A stretch of 64,000 nt of DNA from Pseudomonas fluorescens (GTDB lineage Bacteria > Pseudomonadota > Gammaproteobacteria > Pseudomonadales > Pseudomonadaceae), in contig NZ_JSAK01000008.1 of the NCBI RefSeq assembly GCF_000802965.1, positions 433,502 to 497,501 on the forward strand, written 5' to 3'. The notes beneath the pieces were generated by a model. It had not been told where the DNA came from. It made no database searches and saw nothing but the letters and a program-made list of their open reading frames with translations. The number at the start of each line of letters is the position of its first letter. Positions within the stretch are counted from its first letter, which is position 1. A program made the translations under genes and the position numbers. This document shows, one piece after another, positions 1 through 9,738 of the stretch.

Positions 1-499
1 TCTTTCGCACTTGATGGACGTGGCCCGCGACAACGACCGACTGTTCGAAAAAACCCGCCGACTGATCCTCGCACTGATGGACGCCGCCACGCTGGAAGAC
101 GTGGTGATGTGCGTCGAAGACAGTTTGCGCCAGGACTTTCAGGTGCCCTTCGTCAGCCTGATCCTGCTCGGCGACAACGCCATGCCGGTCGGCCGCTGGG
201 TGACCCACGCGGACGCCCAGGTGGCCATCGGTGGCCTGTTGCTGGAAGACAAAAGCGTCAGCGGCAGCCTGCGCGAACATGAACTCGACTTCTTGTTCGG
301 CGAAGAGCAGCGCAAGCAAATCGGCTCCACCGCCGTCGTCGCCATCAGTCACCAGGGCATCCACGGCATCCTCGCTATCGCCAGCCGTGATCCGCAGCAA
401 TATAAAAGCTCGGTGGGCACGCTGTTCCTCAGCTACATTGCCGAAGTCATGGGCCGCGTGCTGCCACGGATCAACAACTCCCTGCGCTCGGTTCGCTGA
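1..499 (+). CDS. DUF484 family protein (5' end outside window)
   Basis: C-terminal part of a DUF484 protein. The frame is open from the first bases of the window, and the family is usually about 230 residues, so roughly the first third is missing; the TTG at 11 is not taken as a start. The visible part has a heptad-like stretch ([16 protein letters not shown]) followed by a GAF-like alpha/beta region ending in [15 protein letters not shown]. It stops 2 bp before xerC. In Pseudomonas this gene lies between dapF and xerC. The family has a GAF-like fold but I know of no established biochemical role. Confidence 0.88.
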   Translation, partial: LSHLMDVARDNDRLFEKTRRLILALMDAATLEDVVMCVEDSLRQDFQVPFVSLILLGDNAMPVGRWVTHADAQVAIGGLLLEDKSVSGSLREHELDFLFGEEQRKQIGSTAVVAISHQGIHGILAIASRDPQQYKSSVGTLFLSYIAEVMGRVLPRINNSLRSVR

Positions 500-501
500 T
501 C

Positions 502-1401
502 ATGGAACGACAACTGGACGCTTACTGCGAACACCTGCGCAGTGAGCGACAGGTGTCGCCGCACACGCTGTCGGCCTACCGCCGCGACCTCGATAAAGTG
601 CTGGGCTGGTGCGTCAAACAGAACATTGGCAGTTGGGCCGCCCTGGACATCCAGCGCCTGCGCAGCCTGATCGCCCGCCTGCATGCACAAGGTCAATCGT
701 CCCGCAGCCTGGCGCGACTGCTGTCGGCGGTGCGTGGGCTCTATCACTACCTGAACCGCGAAGGCCTGTGCGATCACGACCCGGCCAACGGCCTGGCGCC
801 GCCCAAGGGCGAACGCCGCCTGCCGAAAACCCTCGACACCGACCGCGCCCTGCAATTGCTGGAAGGTGGCGTGGAAGACGACTTTCTCGCGCGTCGGGAT
901 CAGGCGATTCTTGAGCTGTTCTATTCTTCCGGCCTGCGGCTTTCGGAACTGACCGGGCTCAATCTCGATCAGCTTGATTTGGCGGACGGTATGGTCCAAG
1001 TGCTCGGCAAAGGCAGCAAAACCCGCTTATTGCCGGTAGGAAAAAAAGCTCGAGAAGCGCTGGAGTTGTGGTTGCCATTGCGAGCCATGGCCAACCCGGC
1101 GGACGACGCCGTGTTTGTCGGCCAGCAAGGTCGACGCCTCGGCCCGCGGGCGATCCAGCTGCGGGTAAAAGCAGCGGGCGAGCGCGAACTGGGGCAAAAC
1201 CTGCACCCACACATGTTGCGACACTCCTTCGCCAGCCACTTGCTGGAGTCCTCGCAGGATCTGCGCGCGGTGCAGGAATTGCTCGGCCACTCGGACATCA
1301 AGACCACCCAGATCTACACCCACCTGGACTTCCAGCACCTGGCCAGCGTCTACGACAGCGCTCACCCACGGGCCAAACGCATTAAAGGCGATGATTCATG
1401 A
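502..1401 (+). CDS. xerC: Tyrosine recombinase XerC
   Basis: Site-specific tyrosine recombinase that acts with XerD and FtsK at dif to resolve chromosome dimers. 299 aa, the usual length. The N-terminal SAM-like core-binding domain occupies about residues 1-90. The catalytic domain shows the arginine in [12 protein letters not shown], the HxxR box in [14 protein letters not shown], and the closing [14 protein letters not shown] with histidine and the nucleophilic tyrosine. The ATG lies 2 bp after the DUF484 stop, and the 3' end overlaps the next gene by 4 bp (ATGA), so the three genes look like one translationally coupled operon. Confidence 0.96.
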   Translation: MERQLDAYCEHLRSERQVSPHTLSAYRRDLDKVLGWCVKQNIGSWAALDIQRLRSLIARLHAQGQSSRSLARLLSAVRGLYHYLNREGLCDHDPANGLAPPKGERRLPKTLDTDRALQLLEGGVEDDFLARRDQAILELFYSSGLRLSELTGLNLDQLDLADGMVQVLGKGSKTRLLPVGKKAREALELWLPLRAMANPADDAVFVGQQGRRLGPRAIQLRVKAAGERELGQNLHPHMLRHSFASHLLESSQDLRAVQELLGHSDIKTTQIYTHLDFQHLASVYDSAHPRAKRIKGDDS

Positions 1402-2114
1402 CTCTCCAACTGATCACCTTCGACCTCGACGACACCCTGTGGGACACCGCCCCGGTGATCGTCAGCGCCGAAGCCGTATTGCGTGAATGGCTGACTGAAC
1501 ATGCACCCAACTTGGGCGCGGTGCCGGTGGAGCATTTGTGGGCCATTCGCGAACGCATCCTGAGCATCGAGCCGAACCTCAAGCACCGCATCAGCGCTTT
1601 GCGTCGCCGCGTGTTGTTCCAGGCTCTGGAAGAAGCAGGCTATGCCCACGCAGTCGCTTCCGAGTTGGCCGACCAAAGTTTCGAAGTGTTTCTGCATGCA
1701 CGGCATCAGCTGGAAATCTTCCCGGAGGTGCAACCGACCCTCCAGGCACTGGCCAACCATTACACCCTCGGCGTGGTCACCAACGGCAATGCTGATGTGC
1801 GACGGCTGGGGTTGGCGGACTACTTCAAGTTTGCGCTGTGCGCGGAAGACATCGGCGTCGCCAAGCCAGATGCGCGACTGTTCCATGAGGCGTTGCAACG
1901 CGGAGGTGCGACCGCCGAGACGGCGGTGCATATCGGCGATCATCCGGGCGATGACATTGCCGGGGCGCAGCAGGCGGGGTTGCGGGCGATCTGGTTCAAC
2001 CCTGCGGGAAAAACCTGGGAAGCCGAGCGCCTGCCCGATGCGGAAATTCGCAGCCTGACCGAACTGCCGGCGTTGTTGGCGCTCTGGAATGCCAGCGCAG
2101 CATCACCTCTGTAG
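1398..2114 (+). CDS. HAD-superfamily hydrolase, YigB-like
   Basis: Haloacid-dehalogenase-type phosphatase, 238 aa. Motif I is [10 protein letters not shown] near the N terminus, motif II is VVTNGN, the motif III lysine lies in VAKPDARLF, and motif IV is [13 protein letters not shown]. The long helical insert after motif I is a type I cap. Relatives such as E. coli YigB, also next to xerC, dephosphorylate FMN or the riboflavin precursor phosphate; that substrate is inferred here. The start overlaps the xerC stop. The stop codon TAG (2112-2114) lies inside a REP element, so the repeat defines the C terminus. Confidence 0.9.
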   Translation: MTLQLITFDLDDTLWDTAPVIVSAEAVLREWLTEHAPNLGAVPVEHLWAIRERILSIEPNLKHRISALRRRVLFQALEEAGYAHAVASELADQSFEVFLHARHQLEIFPEVQPTLQALANHYTLGVVTNGNADVRRLGLADYFKFALCAEDIGVAKPDARLFHEALQRGGATAETAVHIGDHPGDDIAGAQQAGLRAIWFNPAGKTWEAERLPDAEIRSLTELPALLALWNASAASPL

Positions 2115-2200
2115 GAGCCGGCTTGCTGGCGATCACGGTTCATCATTCAACAACGATGTTGCCTGACCTGGCGCCATCGCCAGCAAGCCGGCTCCTACAG
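2109..2200. repeat. REP pair, family A
   Basis: Inverted pair of GTAGGAGCCGGCTTGCTGGC units separated by about 45 bp. The left unit contains the TAG stop of the HAD gene. Related copies lie at 5741 and 44520, and a variant at 16968. Confidence 0.9.
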
Positions 2201-2229
2201 GGGTTACGCAGGATTTTGTTTGAGGCATG

Positions 2230-2258
2230 AAAAAGCCCGCAGCGACGGCGGGCTTTTT
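2230..2258. terminator. Rho-independent terminator of sutA
   Basis: GC-rich stem AAGCCCGC/GCGGGCTT with a short loop, flanked by A and T runs on both sides. It lies about 20 bp beyond the sutA stop (minus strand) and could also stop transcription from the xerC operon. Confidence 0.85.
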
Positions 2259-2277
2259 CAGCAAGCAGGTAGCCGCC

Positions 2278-2601
2278 TCAGATAGGCCGGCTACCGTACT
2301 TGTTATCCGGCTTCTTGGGCGGATCGGCGACCACGTTGGCCTCCACTTCCTGCACCTTGCCACCACGCGCAAGGAACTCTTCCATGGCCTTGGCCAGGGC
2401 GTCGCGCTCCTTGTTCTTGGCTTCGACACTCGGCAGCTCATCGACCGATACCGCTGCCTTGGCTTTGCCTTTGGCAGTCGGCGCGGGCGCATCACCGCCG
2501 TCGTCGTCAGCAACGTCTTCCGCTGCTGCTTCCAGGCCTTCTTCGGCCTCGTCTTCGTCGCCTACTTCGAGGTCGTCGTTTTCCAGATCATCGTCGCTCA
2601 T
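2278..2601 (-). CDS. sutA: SutA-like acidic RNA polymerase-binding regulator
   Basis: Small, very acidic 107-residue protein. The N-terminal half is nearly all D, E, A and G and probably disordered; a central helix runs through EAKNKERDALAKAMEEFLARGG; the tail is VVADPPKKPDNKYGSRPI. This arrangement, length and location next to yjbQ-amtB-glnK match SutA of P. aeruginosa, which binds RNA polymerase and supports transcription, notably of rRNA and ribosomal protein genes, in slow-growing cells. The identification rests on recall of that family. Single gene with its own terminator. Confidence 0.82.
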   Translation of the reverse strand: MSDDDLENDDLEVGDEDEAEEGLEAAAEDVADDDGGDAPAPTAKGKAKAAVSVDELPSVEAKNKERDALAKAMEEFLARGGKVQEVEANVVADPPKKPDNKYGSRPI

Positions 2602-2702
2602 GTTCTACCTCATGACTTGCGAAAAGCAGATTAGTTATAGCCCAGCTTTGCCCTCTGTCGAAGGCTGCCGGAAAAAAATCAACAACCGCTGCTGACCAGC
2701 GG

Positions 2703-3128
2703 TTATGCCCCTTCACCGTGCACGGTGGCGAGGACTTTACGAGCACCGCCATGATCACGGTGCTCGCCCAGATAAACGCCTTGCCAGGTCCCTAACGCCA
2801 GTCGGCCCGCCGAGATCGGCAAACTGAGCTGACAGCCAAGCACGCTGGCCTTGAAGTGCGCCGGGAGGTCGTCCAGGCCTTCGTCGTTATGCTCATATCC
2901 GTCTGTTCCTTGTGGGATCAGACGATTGAAAAATCGTTCGAAGTCGCGACGTACCGCCGGATCGGCGTTCTCGTTGATGGTCAACGACGCCGAGGTATGC
3001 TGCAGCCACAAATGCAACAGACCGACCCGACACGCCTTGAGTTCAGGCAGGCCGGCGAGTAACTCGTCCGTTACCAGATGAAAGCCCCGGGGCCTCGCCC
3101 GCAGGGTAATCAGAGTCTGTTGCCACAT
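2703..3128 (-). CDS. YjbQ family protein (UPF0047)
   Basis: 141-aa YjbQ/UPF0047 protein. The conserved core is visible: LLHLWLQHTSASLTINENADP, then YEHNDEGLDDLPAHFKASVLG and GTWQGVYLGEHRD. The conserved histidines of these blocks form the presumed active site. E. coli YjbQ has weak thiamine-phosphate synthase activity, and many databases use that name; the physiological role is uncertain. The ATG at 3128 is preferred over the upstream in-frame start because GGAGAA sits a few bases before it. Confidence 0.9.
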   Translation of the reverse strand: MWQQTLITLRARPRGFHLVTDELLAGLPELKACRVGLLHLWLQHTSASLTINENADPAVRRDFERFFNRLIPQGTDGYEHNDEGLDDLPAHFKASVLGCQLSLPISAGRLALGTWQGVYLGEHRDHGGARKVLATVHGEGA

Positions 3129-3301
3129 ACAGTTCTCCGCACGTTCGGGGCGCATTCTAGCGCGCTCTGGGAAAAAACAAAGGCCCTAATATTCCTTCTA
3201 TCCTGTAAGCCATTGGCGGCACAAAAACACTCGTCGTAAACGTCGTAAAAGCTGTAAGAAAAAACCTTTCAGCGCTTCCTTTGATGACAAATTCCAGACA
3301 A

Positions 3302-3332
3302 AAAAATGCCCGGCAAGCCGGGCAAGTTTTTT
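3302..3332. terminator. Rho-independent terminator of glnK-amtB
   Basis: TGCCCGGC/GCCGGGCA stem with an AA loop and flanking A and T runs, just downstream of the amtB stop on the minus strand. Confidence 0.85.
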
Positions 3333-3342
3333 ATGCGCGTAC

Positions 3343-4680
3343 TTACAAGTTGTAGCCGCGTTCGTTGTGAAGCGCCAGATCGATACCGACAGCCTCTTCT
3401 TCTTCAGTGATGCGCAGACCCATGACGGCATCCAGCACCTTGAGAATGATGAAGGTGACGATCGCGGTGTAGATCACCGTGAAGCCCACGCCTTTGCATT
3501 GAATCCACACTTGTGCGGCGATGTCGGTCACGGTGCCGAAGCCACCCAGGGACGGTGCAGCGAACACACCGGTCAGGATCGCGCCGAGGATACCGCCGAT
3601 ACCGTGTACGCCGAAGGCATCCAGGGAATCGTCATAGCCGAGTTTGCGTTTCAGGGTGGTTGCGCAGAAGAAGCACACCACACCAGCTGCAAGACCGATC
3701 ACCAGAGCGCCCATCGGGCCTACGGTGCCAGCCGCCGGGGTAATCGCAACCAGGCCAGCAACCACACCCGAAGCAATACCCAGTGCGCTTGGCTTACCGT
3801 GGGTGACCCACTCAGCGAACATCCAGCCCAGTGCAGCGGCAGCGGTAGCGATTTGTGTAACGAGCATCGCCATGCCGGCGGTGCCGTTGGCCGCAGCAGC
3901 GGAACCGGCGTTGAAACCGAACCAACCGACCCACAGCATCGCCGCGCCCATCAGGGTATAGCCGAGGTTGTGCGGCGCCATCGGCGTGGTCGGGAAGCCT
4001 TTGCGCTTGCCCAGTACCAGGCAGGCAATCAGACCGGCCACACCGGCGTTGATGTGCACCACGGTGCCGCCAGCGAAGTCGAGCACGCCCCAGTCCCACA
4101 TCAGGCCGCCGTTGCCGGACCAGACCATGTGCGCGATCGGTGCATAAACCAGGGTGAACCAGATGCCCATGAAGATCAGCATCGCGGAGAACTTCATCCG
4201 CTCGGCGAAGGCACCGACGATCAGCGCTGGGGTGATGATGGCAAAGGTCATCTGGAAAGTGATGAACACCGCCTCAGGGAACAGCGCTGCCGGGCCGGTC
4301 AGGCTGGCTGGCGTGACACCGGCGAGGAACGCCTTGCCCATGCCGCCGAAGAACGAGTTGAAGTTGACGACGCCCTGCTCCATGCCCGTGGTGTCGAACG
4401 CGATGCTGTAGCCATAAATGACCCACAGGACGCTGATCAGACCGGTAATGGCGAAGCACTGCATCATCACGGAAAGAATGTTTTTCGACCGAACCATGCC
4501 GCCGTAGAACAGCGCGAGGCCGGGAATGGTCATGAACAGCACGAGGGCTGTCGAGGTCAACATCCAGGCGGTGTCGCCGGAGTTGAGGACTGGAGCTGCC
4601 ACTTCGTCTGCCGCCATGGCCAGGCTGGGCATTACGAGGGACAACAGGGCTCCTAGCCCTGCGAATTTACGCAGAGTCAT
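3343..4680 (-). CDS. amtB: Ammonium transporter AmtB
   Basis: Inner-membrane ammonium channel, 445 aa. The first 23 residues look like a cleavable signal peptide (SLVMPSLAMAA), followed by about 11 hydrophobic segments. Amt signatures include FYGGMVRSKN, the first pore histidine in VVHINAGVAGL, and the second in GVHGIGGILGA. The C-terminal cytoplasmic tail GLRITEEEEAVGIDLALHNERGYNL carries the family's conserved PII-binding segment. It lies just downstream of glnK on the same strand, the standard operon in which GlnK gates AmtB under nitrogen sufficiency. Confidence 0.96.
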   Translation of the reverse strand: MTLRKFAGLGALLSLVMPSLAMAADEVAAPVLNSGDTAWMLTSTALVLFMTIPGLALFYGGMVRSKNILSVMMQCFAITGLISVLWVIYGYSIAFDTTGMEQGVVNFNSFFGGMGKAFLAGVTPASLTGPAALFPEAVFITFQMTFAIITPALIVGAFAERMKFSAMLIFMGIWFTLVYAPIAHMVWSGNGGLMWDWGVLDFAGGTVVHINAGVAGLIACLVLGKRKGFPTTPMAPHNLGYTLMGAAMLWVGWFGFNAGSAAAANGTAGMAMLVTQIATAAAALGWMFAEWVTHGKPSALGIASGVVAGLVAITPAAGTVGPMGALVIGLAAGVVCFFCATTLKRKLGYDDSLDAFGVHGIGGILGAILTGVFAAPSLGGFGTVTDIAAQVWIQCKGVGFTVIYTAIVTFIILKVLDAVMGLRITEEEEAVGIDLALHNERGYNL

Positions 4681-4715
4681 ATTGTTTTCTCCTGGGGCGT
4701 TGGGTTTGTGGCGGC

Positions 4716-5237
<522 letters not shown>

Positions 5238-5418
5238 TCAGTGCATGGGTCATCAGGGGCTAAGCAGAAAGCTTGCCATCTCCAGAATTTTCACTGATTT
5301 CAAGCCTTTGCCCTCTGATCGTAACCACTTCGCAACAACACTCGGCTCGTTACGCACAACAACGGTGCGACGCCGTCCGTCTGCATGCGCGAAAAGCGTG
5401 CATCCCTTGCCTGCGAAT

Positions 5419-5445
5419 TTGACTATAGACACTGCGTGATACACT
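5419..5445 (+). promoter_or_regulatory. Possible sigma-70 promoter of ubiK
   Basis: TTGACT, 15 bp, then TACACT, ending about 28 bp before the ubiK ATG. The spacing is shorter than the ideal 17 bp, so this is tentative. Confidence 0.35.
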
Positions 5446-5473
5446 GCCCGCCATTGATACCAGGACATTTCCC

Positions 5474-5740
5474 ATGCTCGCGCCCAAAGACTTCCTCGAC
5501 GCCCTGACGGGCACCGCCTCCCGCCTCTTCAGCGGCGACACCCCACTGCCGAAAGCAGAGATCGAAAGTCAGTTCAAAATGTTGCTACAGAGTGGCTTCA
5601 GCAAACTGGATCTGGTGAGCCGGGAAGAGTTTGATAGTCAGATGGTCGTACTGGCGCGGACACGGGCACGGTTGGAGGCACTTGAGGCCAAGGTCGCTGA
5701 GATGGAAGCGAAGCTAAACCCACCAGCACAAACCGAATAA
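5474..5740 (+). CDS. ubiK: Ubiquinone biosynthesis accessory factor UbiK (YqiC/BMFP)
   Basis: 88-aa member of the YqiC/BMFP family. After an amphipathic N-terminal region (MLAPKDFLDALTGTASRLF) it ends in a strong coiled coil (RTRARLEALEAKVAEMEAKL). UbiK forms a trimer or a complex with UbiJ and supports aerobic ubiquinone synthesis near the membrane. It is preceded by an AGGA ribosome site and lies between divergent glnK and comM, as in other pseudomonads. A REP pair starts one base after its stop. Confidence 0.9.
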   Translation: MLAPKDFLDALTGTASRLFSGDTPLPKAEIESQFKMLLQSGFSKLDLVSREEFDSQMVVLARTRARLEALEAKVAEMEAKLNPPAQTE

Positions 5741-5832
5741 CTGCAGGAGCCGGCTTGCTGGCGATCGCGTTTGATCATTCAACAACGATGTTGACTGACT
5801 TGTCGCCATCGCCAGCAAGCCGGCTCCTACAG
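5741..5832. repeat. REP pair, family A
   Basis: Inverted CAGGAGCCGGCTTGCTGGCGAT units starting immediately after the ubiK stop. The central spacer (ATCATTCAACAACGATGTTG) is nearly identical to that of the copy at 2109. Confidence 0.9.
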
Positions 5833-5954
5833 GTTAAGCACCTGCAACATCCAGTGAAGGTTTGCCTCCTCAACCGCCCCGCCAGAATCTCCCCCGCCAA
5901 CTACCCTTGAAAAACCCGCAGGAAGCGGCCCCCTGTACAATTCAAGGAACGACC

Positions 5955-7448
5955 ATGTCTCTCGCCATCGTCCACAGCCGCGCCCAGGTGGGTGTGGAAG
6001 CGCCTGCTGTTACCGTCGAAGTCCATCTGGCCAACGGCTTGCCGTCGCTGACCATGGTCGGCCTGCCCGAGGCCGCGGTGAAGGAGAGCAAGGATCGGGT
6101 GCGCAGTGCGATCATCAATTCGGGGCTGCAATTTCCGGCACGGCGGATCACGCTCAATCTGGCCCCGGCGGATTTGCCCAAGGATGGCGGGCGGTTCGAT
6201 TTGGCGATTGCCTTGGGGATTCTTTCGGCCAGTGTGCAGGTGCCGGCGTTGACGCTGGATGATGTGGAGTGTCTGGGAGAACTGGCGCTGTCAGGCGCGG
6301 TGCGGGCGGTTCGTGGGGTGTTGCCAGCGGCATTGGCGGCGCGCAAGGCCGGGCGTTCGTTGATGGTGCCGCGGGTGAACGCCGAGGAGGCCTGTCTCGC
6401 GTCGGGACTGAAGGTGATTGCGGTGGATCATCTGCTGGAAGCCGTCGCCCATTTCAACGGGCACACGCCGGTTGAACCGTATGTCTCGGATGGTTTGATT
6501 CACGCGAGCAAGCCCTACCCCGATTTGAATGAAGTACAGGGGCAGCAAGCTGCCAAACGGGCGCTGTTGATTGCTGCAGCGGGGGCGCACAACTTGCTGT
6601 TCAGCGGGCCTCCAGGTACCGGCAAGACGCTTCTGGCGAGCCGCCTGCCAGGATTGCTGCCACCGCTGAGCGAAAGCGAAGCTCTGGAAGTGGCGGCAAT
6701 TCAGTCAGTCAGCAGTTGCACGCCGTTGAGCCATTGGCCGCAGCGCCCGTTCAGGCAACCCCATCACTCTGCCTCCGGCCCGGCGTTGGTTGGCGGCAGC
6801 TCGAAACCACAACCCGGCGAGATCACACTTGCTCATCATGGCGTGCTGTTCCTGGATGAGCTGCCAGAGTTTGATCGCAAGGTGCTGGAGGTTTTAAGGG
6901 AGCCACTGGAATCCGGCCATATCGTGATTTCGCGGGCGAAAGATCGTGTTCGGTTTCCGGCGCGTTTTCAGTTGGTGGCGGCGATGAATCCGTGCCCCTG
7001 TGGATATCTTGGTGAACCCACTGGGCGGTGCTCTTGCACACCTGACATGGTTCAGCGTTATCGCAACAAACTCTCAGGACCGTTGCTGGATCGGATCGAC
7101 TTGCACCTGACCGTGGCGCGGGAGGCCACCGCGTTGAATCCGGCAGTGAAACCAGGAGAGGACAGCGCCAGCGCAGCAGCACTGGTCGCTGAGGCTCGCG
7201 AACGACAGCAAAAACGTCAGGGCTGCGCCAACGCTTTCCTTGATCTGCCGGGGGTTCGTCGGCACTGCAAGTTATCCACAGCCGATGAGCATTGGCTGGA
7301 AAACGCCTGTGAACGGCTAACCCTTTCGCTGCGTTCGGCGCACCGGTTGCTGAAGGTAGCGCGGACGTTGGCGGATCTGGAGCAGGTCGAAGGGATCAGC
7401 CGCGAGCATCTGGCCGAAGCATTGCAGTATCGGCCGGCGACGCAATAA
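5955..7448 (+). CDS. comM: YifB/ComM family Mg-chelatase-like AAA+ ATPase
   Basis: 497-aa ComM/YifB protein. The N-terminal Lon-protease-like domain starts MSLAIVHSRAQVGVEAPAV and includes GLPSLTMVGLPEAAVKESKDR. The AAA+ module has Walker A GPPGTGKT and Walker B VLFLDELPEF, and a zinc-binding-type CPCGYLGEPTGRCSC follows. A C-terminal helical domain ends the protein. In Vibrio and Acinetobacter ComM is a hexameric branch-migration helicase that helps integrate DNA in natural transformation. The ATG at 5955 matches the family start; an in-frame extension to 5862 is not supported. Confidence 0.93.
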   Translation: MSLAIVHSRAQVGVEAPAVTVEVHLANGLPSLTMVGLPEAAVKESKDRVRSAIINSGLQFPARRITLNLAPADLPKDGGRFDLAIALGILSASVQVPALTLDDVECLGELALSGAVRAVRGVLPAALAARKAGRSLMVPRVNAEEACLASGLKVIAVDHLLEAVAHFNGHTPVEPYVSDGLIHASKPYPDLNEVQGQQAAKRALLIAAAGAHNLLFSGPPGTGKTLLASRLPGLLPPLSESEALEVAAIQSVSSCTPLSHWPQRPFRQPHHSASGPALVGGSSKPQPGEITLAHHGVLFLDELPEFDRKVLEVLREPLESGHIVISRAKDRVRFPARFQLVAAMNPCPCGYLGEPTGRCSCTPDMVQRYRNKLSGPLLDRIDLHLTVAREATALNPAVKPGEDSASAAALVAEARERQQKRQGCANAFLDLPGVRRHCKLSTADEHWLENACERLTLSLRSAHRLLKVARTLADLEQVEGISREHLAEALQYRPATQ

Positions 7449-7469
7449 GTGCCGACACCGCGTCGCTCC

Positions 7470-7565
7470 CATCGCGGGCAAGCCACGCTCCCAGAGGTTC
7501 AGCGTGCTTCACACGATTGCAGACCAACAAACCCTGTGGGAGCGGGCTTGCCCGCGATGGCGATT
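7470..7565. repeat. REP pair, family E (one unit degenerate)
   Basis: A diverged left unit (CGCTCCCATCGCGGGCAAGCC) and a good right unit (GTGGGAGCGGGCTTGCCCGCGATGG) in inverted orientation, between converging comM and the chemoreceptor gene. Confidence 0.75.
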
Positions 7566-7576
7566 TCAGCCGCGCC

Positions 7577-9553
7577 TCAACGGAAGCGGTCAACCTCGGA
7601 ACGCAAATCCGCCGCCAGTTTCTCCAGCTCTTTAGCAGTGACCGCCAGGTTGGACACCACCTCACGCTGCTCACTGTTGGCCAGGGCAATACTCTGCAAA
7701 TTGCTGCTGAGCAAAGTCGCAGTGCTGCTCTGCTCCTGAGTCGCCGTGGTAATCGCAGCAAATTGCTGACCGGCCGAGCGGCTTTGTTCGTCGATCCGCG
7801 CCAGTGCCGAAGCCACGTTGGCATTGCGCGACAAGCCTTCCTGCATCAGCACATTGCCCTGCTCCATGGTGCTAATGGCGTTGCCGGTTTCCTGTTGGAT
7901 GCTCTGGATCATCACGGAAATTTCGTCCGTGGCCTGACGGGTCCGCGAGGCCAGGTTGCGCACCTCATCTGCTACTACGGCAAAACCACGACCCTGCTCA
8001 CCGGCGCGAGCGGCTTCGATCGCAGCATTCAGCGCCAGCAGGTTGGTCTGTTCGGCAATCGAGGTGATCACACCGACGATGCCGCCGATTTCCTGGGAGC
8101 GTTGACCCAAGGTGTTGATCACCGTCGCCGTGCTGTTCAACGCACCGGCGATTTGCTCCAGCGACGAGGACGCTTCGTCCATGGACGTGCGACCGATCTG
8201 GGTTTGCTGTGCGTTTTCCTGGGCCAGACGCTGGGTGCTGCCCATGTTGTCGGCGATGTTCAGGGACGTGGCGCTGAACTCTTCCACGGCCCCGGCCATG
8301 CTGGTGATTTCGCCGGATTGCTGCTCCATGCCTTCATAGGCGCCACCGGACAAACCGGACAAGGCCTGAGCGCGGCTATTGACCTCCATCGAGGCGTTGC
8401 GGATGTGCTCGACCATGGTCGACAGCGCTTGGCTCATCTGATTGAAAGCGCGGGCCAGCTGGCCGATTTCGTCGTTGCTCGACACGCTCAGGCGCACGCT
8501 CAGATCACCGGCACCCAACGCCTCGGCCTGACGTACCAGATCACCCAGCGGCGCGAGTTTGCTGCGCAGCAACCAGACCGCTGAACCCACCGCGATCAGC
8601 ATCGCCAACAGACTGCCGATGGCCAATTGAATGCCGACGCTCCAGGTCACGGCGCTGATCTCGGTTTTCGGCATGCTCGCCACCACCGACCACGGCCCGC
8701 CTTCGAACGGCACGGCCACGCTATAGAAATCTTCGGACTTGTCGCTCCAGAAATCTCCCTTGCCTGGTGTTTTCGCCAAGCCGTTGATGGTCGCAATGGC
8801 CTGATCCGGTACTTGCACCCCGGCAATCGGCACCAGCCACTTGTTCTGCTCGTCCAGCAACGCCAGAGAACCGGTCTGACCGATGCGGAAACGCTTGAGG
8901 TTTTCGAACTGCGCTTTCTGCGCGTCGGTGTAATCAAATCCTACAAACAGCACGGCGATGACCTTACCGCCGCCATCCCGCACGGGGGTGTATTGCGTCA
9001 TATAGAAACGATCAAACAGCAGCGCGCGTCCGACATAGCTCTGCCCCGCCATCAAGCGTGCATAAGCCGGGTTGGCGTGATCGAGCAGCGTACCGATAGC
9101 CCGATTGCCATCCTGCTTGGTCAAGGATGTGCTGACGCGAATGAAGTCTTCACCGCTGCGCACGAATACCGTGGCCACCCCCGCAGTCAATTGCTTGAAC
9201 TCGTCCACTTCGTTGAAATTATTGTTCAGTACGTCGCTGCCCAGGTGCAGCCCCGGCGTCTGAGTACCCGCGACGGCCACCGGCTCATCCGGGTGCACGC
9301 TCAGGCCGGCACTGAAACGCTTCTCGAACAGACCGGCGAGACGCTGGGTGCTCTCACGCAACGTGCCGTGAAAGGTGCTCAATTGATCGGCCAGCAACCG
9401 GGCCTCGCTGGCCAGGTGCTCTTCGCGGGTAGCGAGGTTGGCGGTATCCAGCGAGCGCAGGGCGAACACGCTACTGCCAGTGATGACAATCGCTAGAATC
9501 ACGGCGAGCGCGAGACCAAGCTGTGAAGCGATCCGGGCACGAGGTTGAGACAT
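7577..9553 (-). CDS. Methyl-accepting chemotaxis protein with periplasmic Cache domain
   Basis: 658-aa transmembrane chemoreceptor. TM1 lies at about residues 13-33, and a large periplasmic region at 35-300 resembles the Cache_3/Cache_2 fusion (YDYT-like [10 protein letters not shown], then [20 protein letters not shown]). TM2 is at about 308-329, followed by HAMP and a long helical signalling domain with the hairpin tip [35 protein letters not shown]. It will pass ligand signals to CheA/CheW; the ligand is unknown, and related sensors bind organic acids or amino acids. ATG at 9553 with AGGAGCT upstream is chosen over a 46-codon extension. It stands alone. Confidence 0.93.
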   Translation of the reverse strand: MSQPRARIASQLGLALAVILAIVITGSSVFALRSLDTANLATREEHLASEARLLADQLSTFHGTLRESTQRLAGLFEKRFSAGLSVHPDEPVAVAGTQTPGLHLGSDVLNNNFNEVDEFKQLTAGVATVFVRSGEDFIRVSTSLTKQDGNRAIGTLLDHANPAYARLMAGQSYVGRALLFDRFYMTQYTPVRDGGGKVIAVLFVGFDYTDAQKAQFENLKRFRIGQTGSLALLDEQNKWLVPIAGVQVPDQAIATINGLAKTPGKGDFWSDKSEDFYSVAVPFEGGPWSVVASMPKTEISAVTWSVGIQLAIGSLLAMLIAVGSAVWLLRSKLAPLGDLVRQAEALGAGDLSVRLSVSSNDEIGQLARAFNQMSQALSTMVEHIRNASMEVNSRAQALSGLSGGAYEGMEQQSGEITSMAGAVEEFSATSLNIADNMGSTQRLAQENAQQTQIGRTSMDEASSSLEQIAGALNSTATVINTLGQRSQEIGGIVGVITSIAEQTNLLALNAAIEAARAGEQGRGFAVVADEVRNLASRTRQATDEISVMIQSIQQETGNAISTMEQGNVLMQEGLSRNANVASALARIDEQSRSAGQQFAAITTATQEQSSTATLLSSNLQSIALANSEQREVVSNLAVTAKELEKLAADLRSEVDRFR

Positions 9554-9738
9554 GACAGCTCCTGGCCGAGCAGCCAGATCATCCTGATCGCAGCGCATAC
9601 TCAGCAAAATTTCTAATAATGGGGAAAGCATCGAACCTGCACGAAGGTTCCATGTGCAGATATTCGGCGGCCAGCGGGAATACTTGAGCAATTAACCGGG
9701 ATATGGCTCAAGGCCGCTACTGCGGCGGCTTCATCGTT

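Noticed and set aside
3367..4656. 429-codon plus-strand frame opposite amtB
   Set aside because: Composition-driven shadow; amtB on the other strand has full family motifs and operon context.
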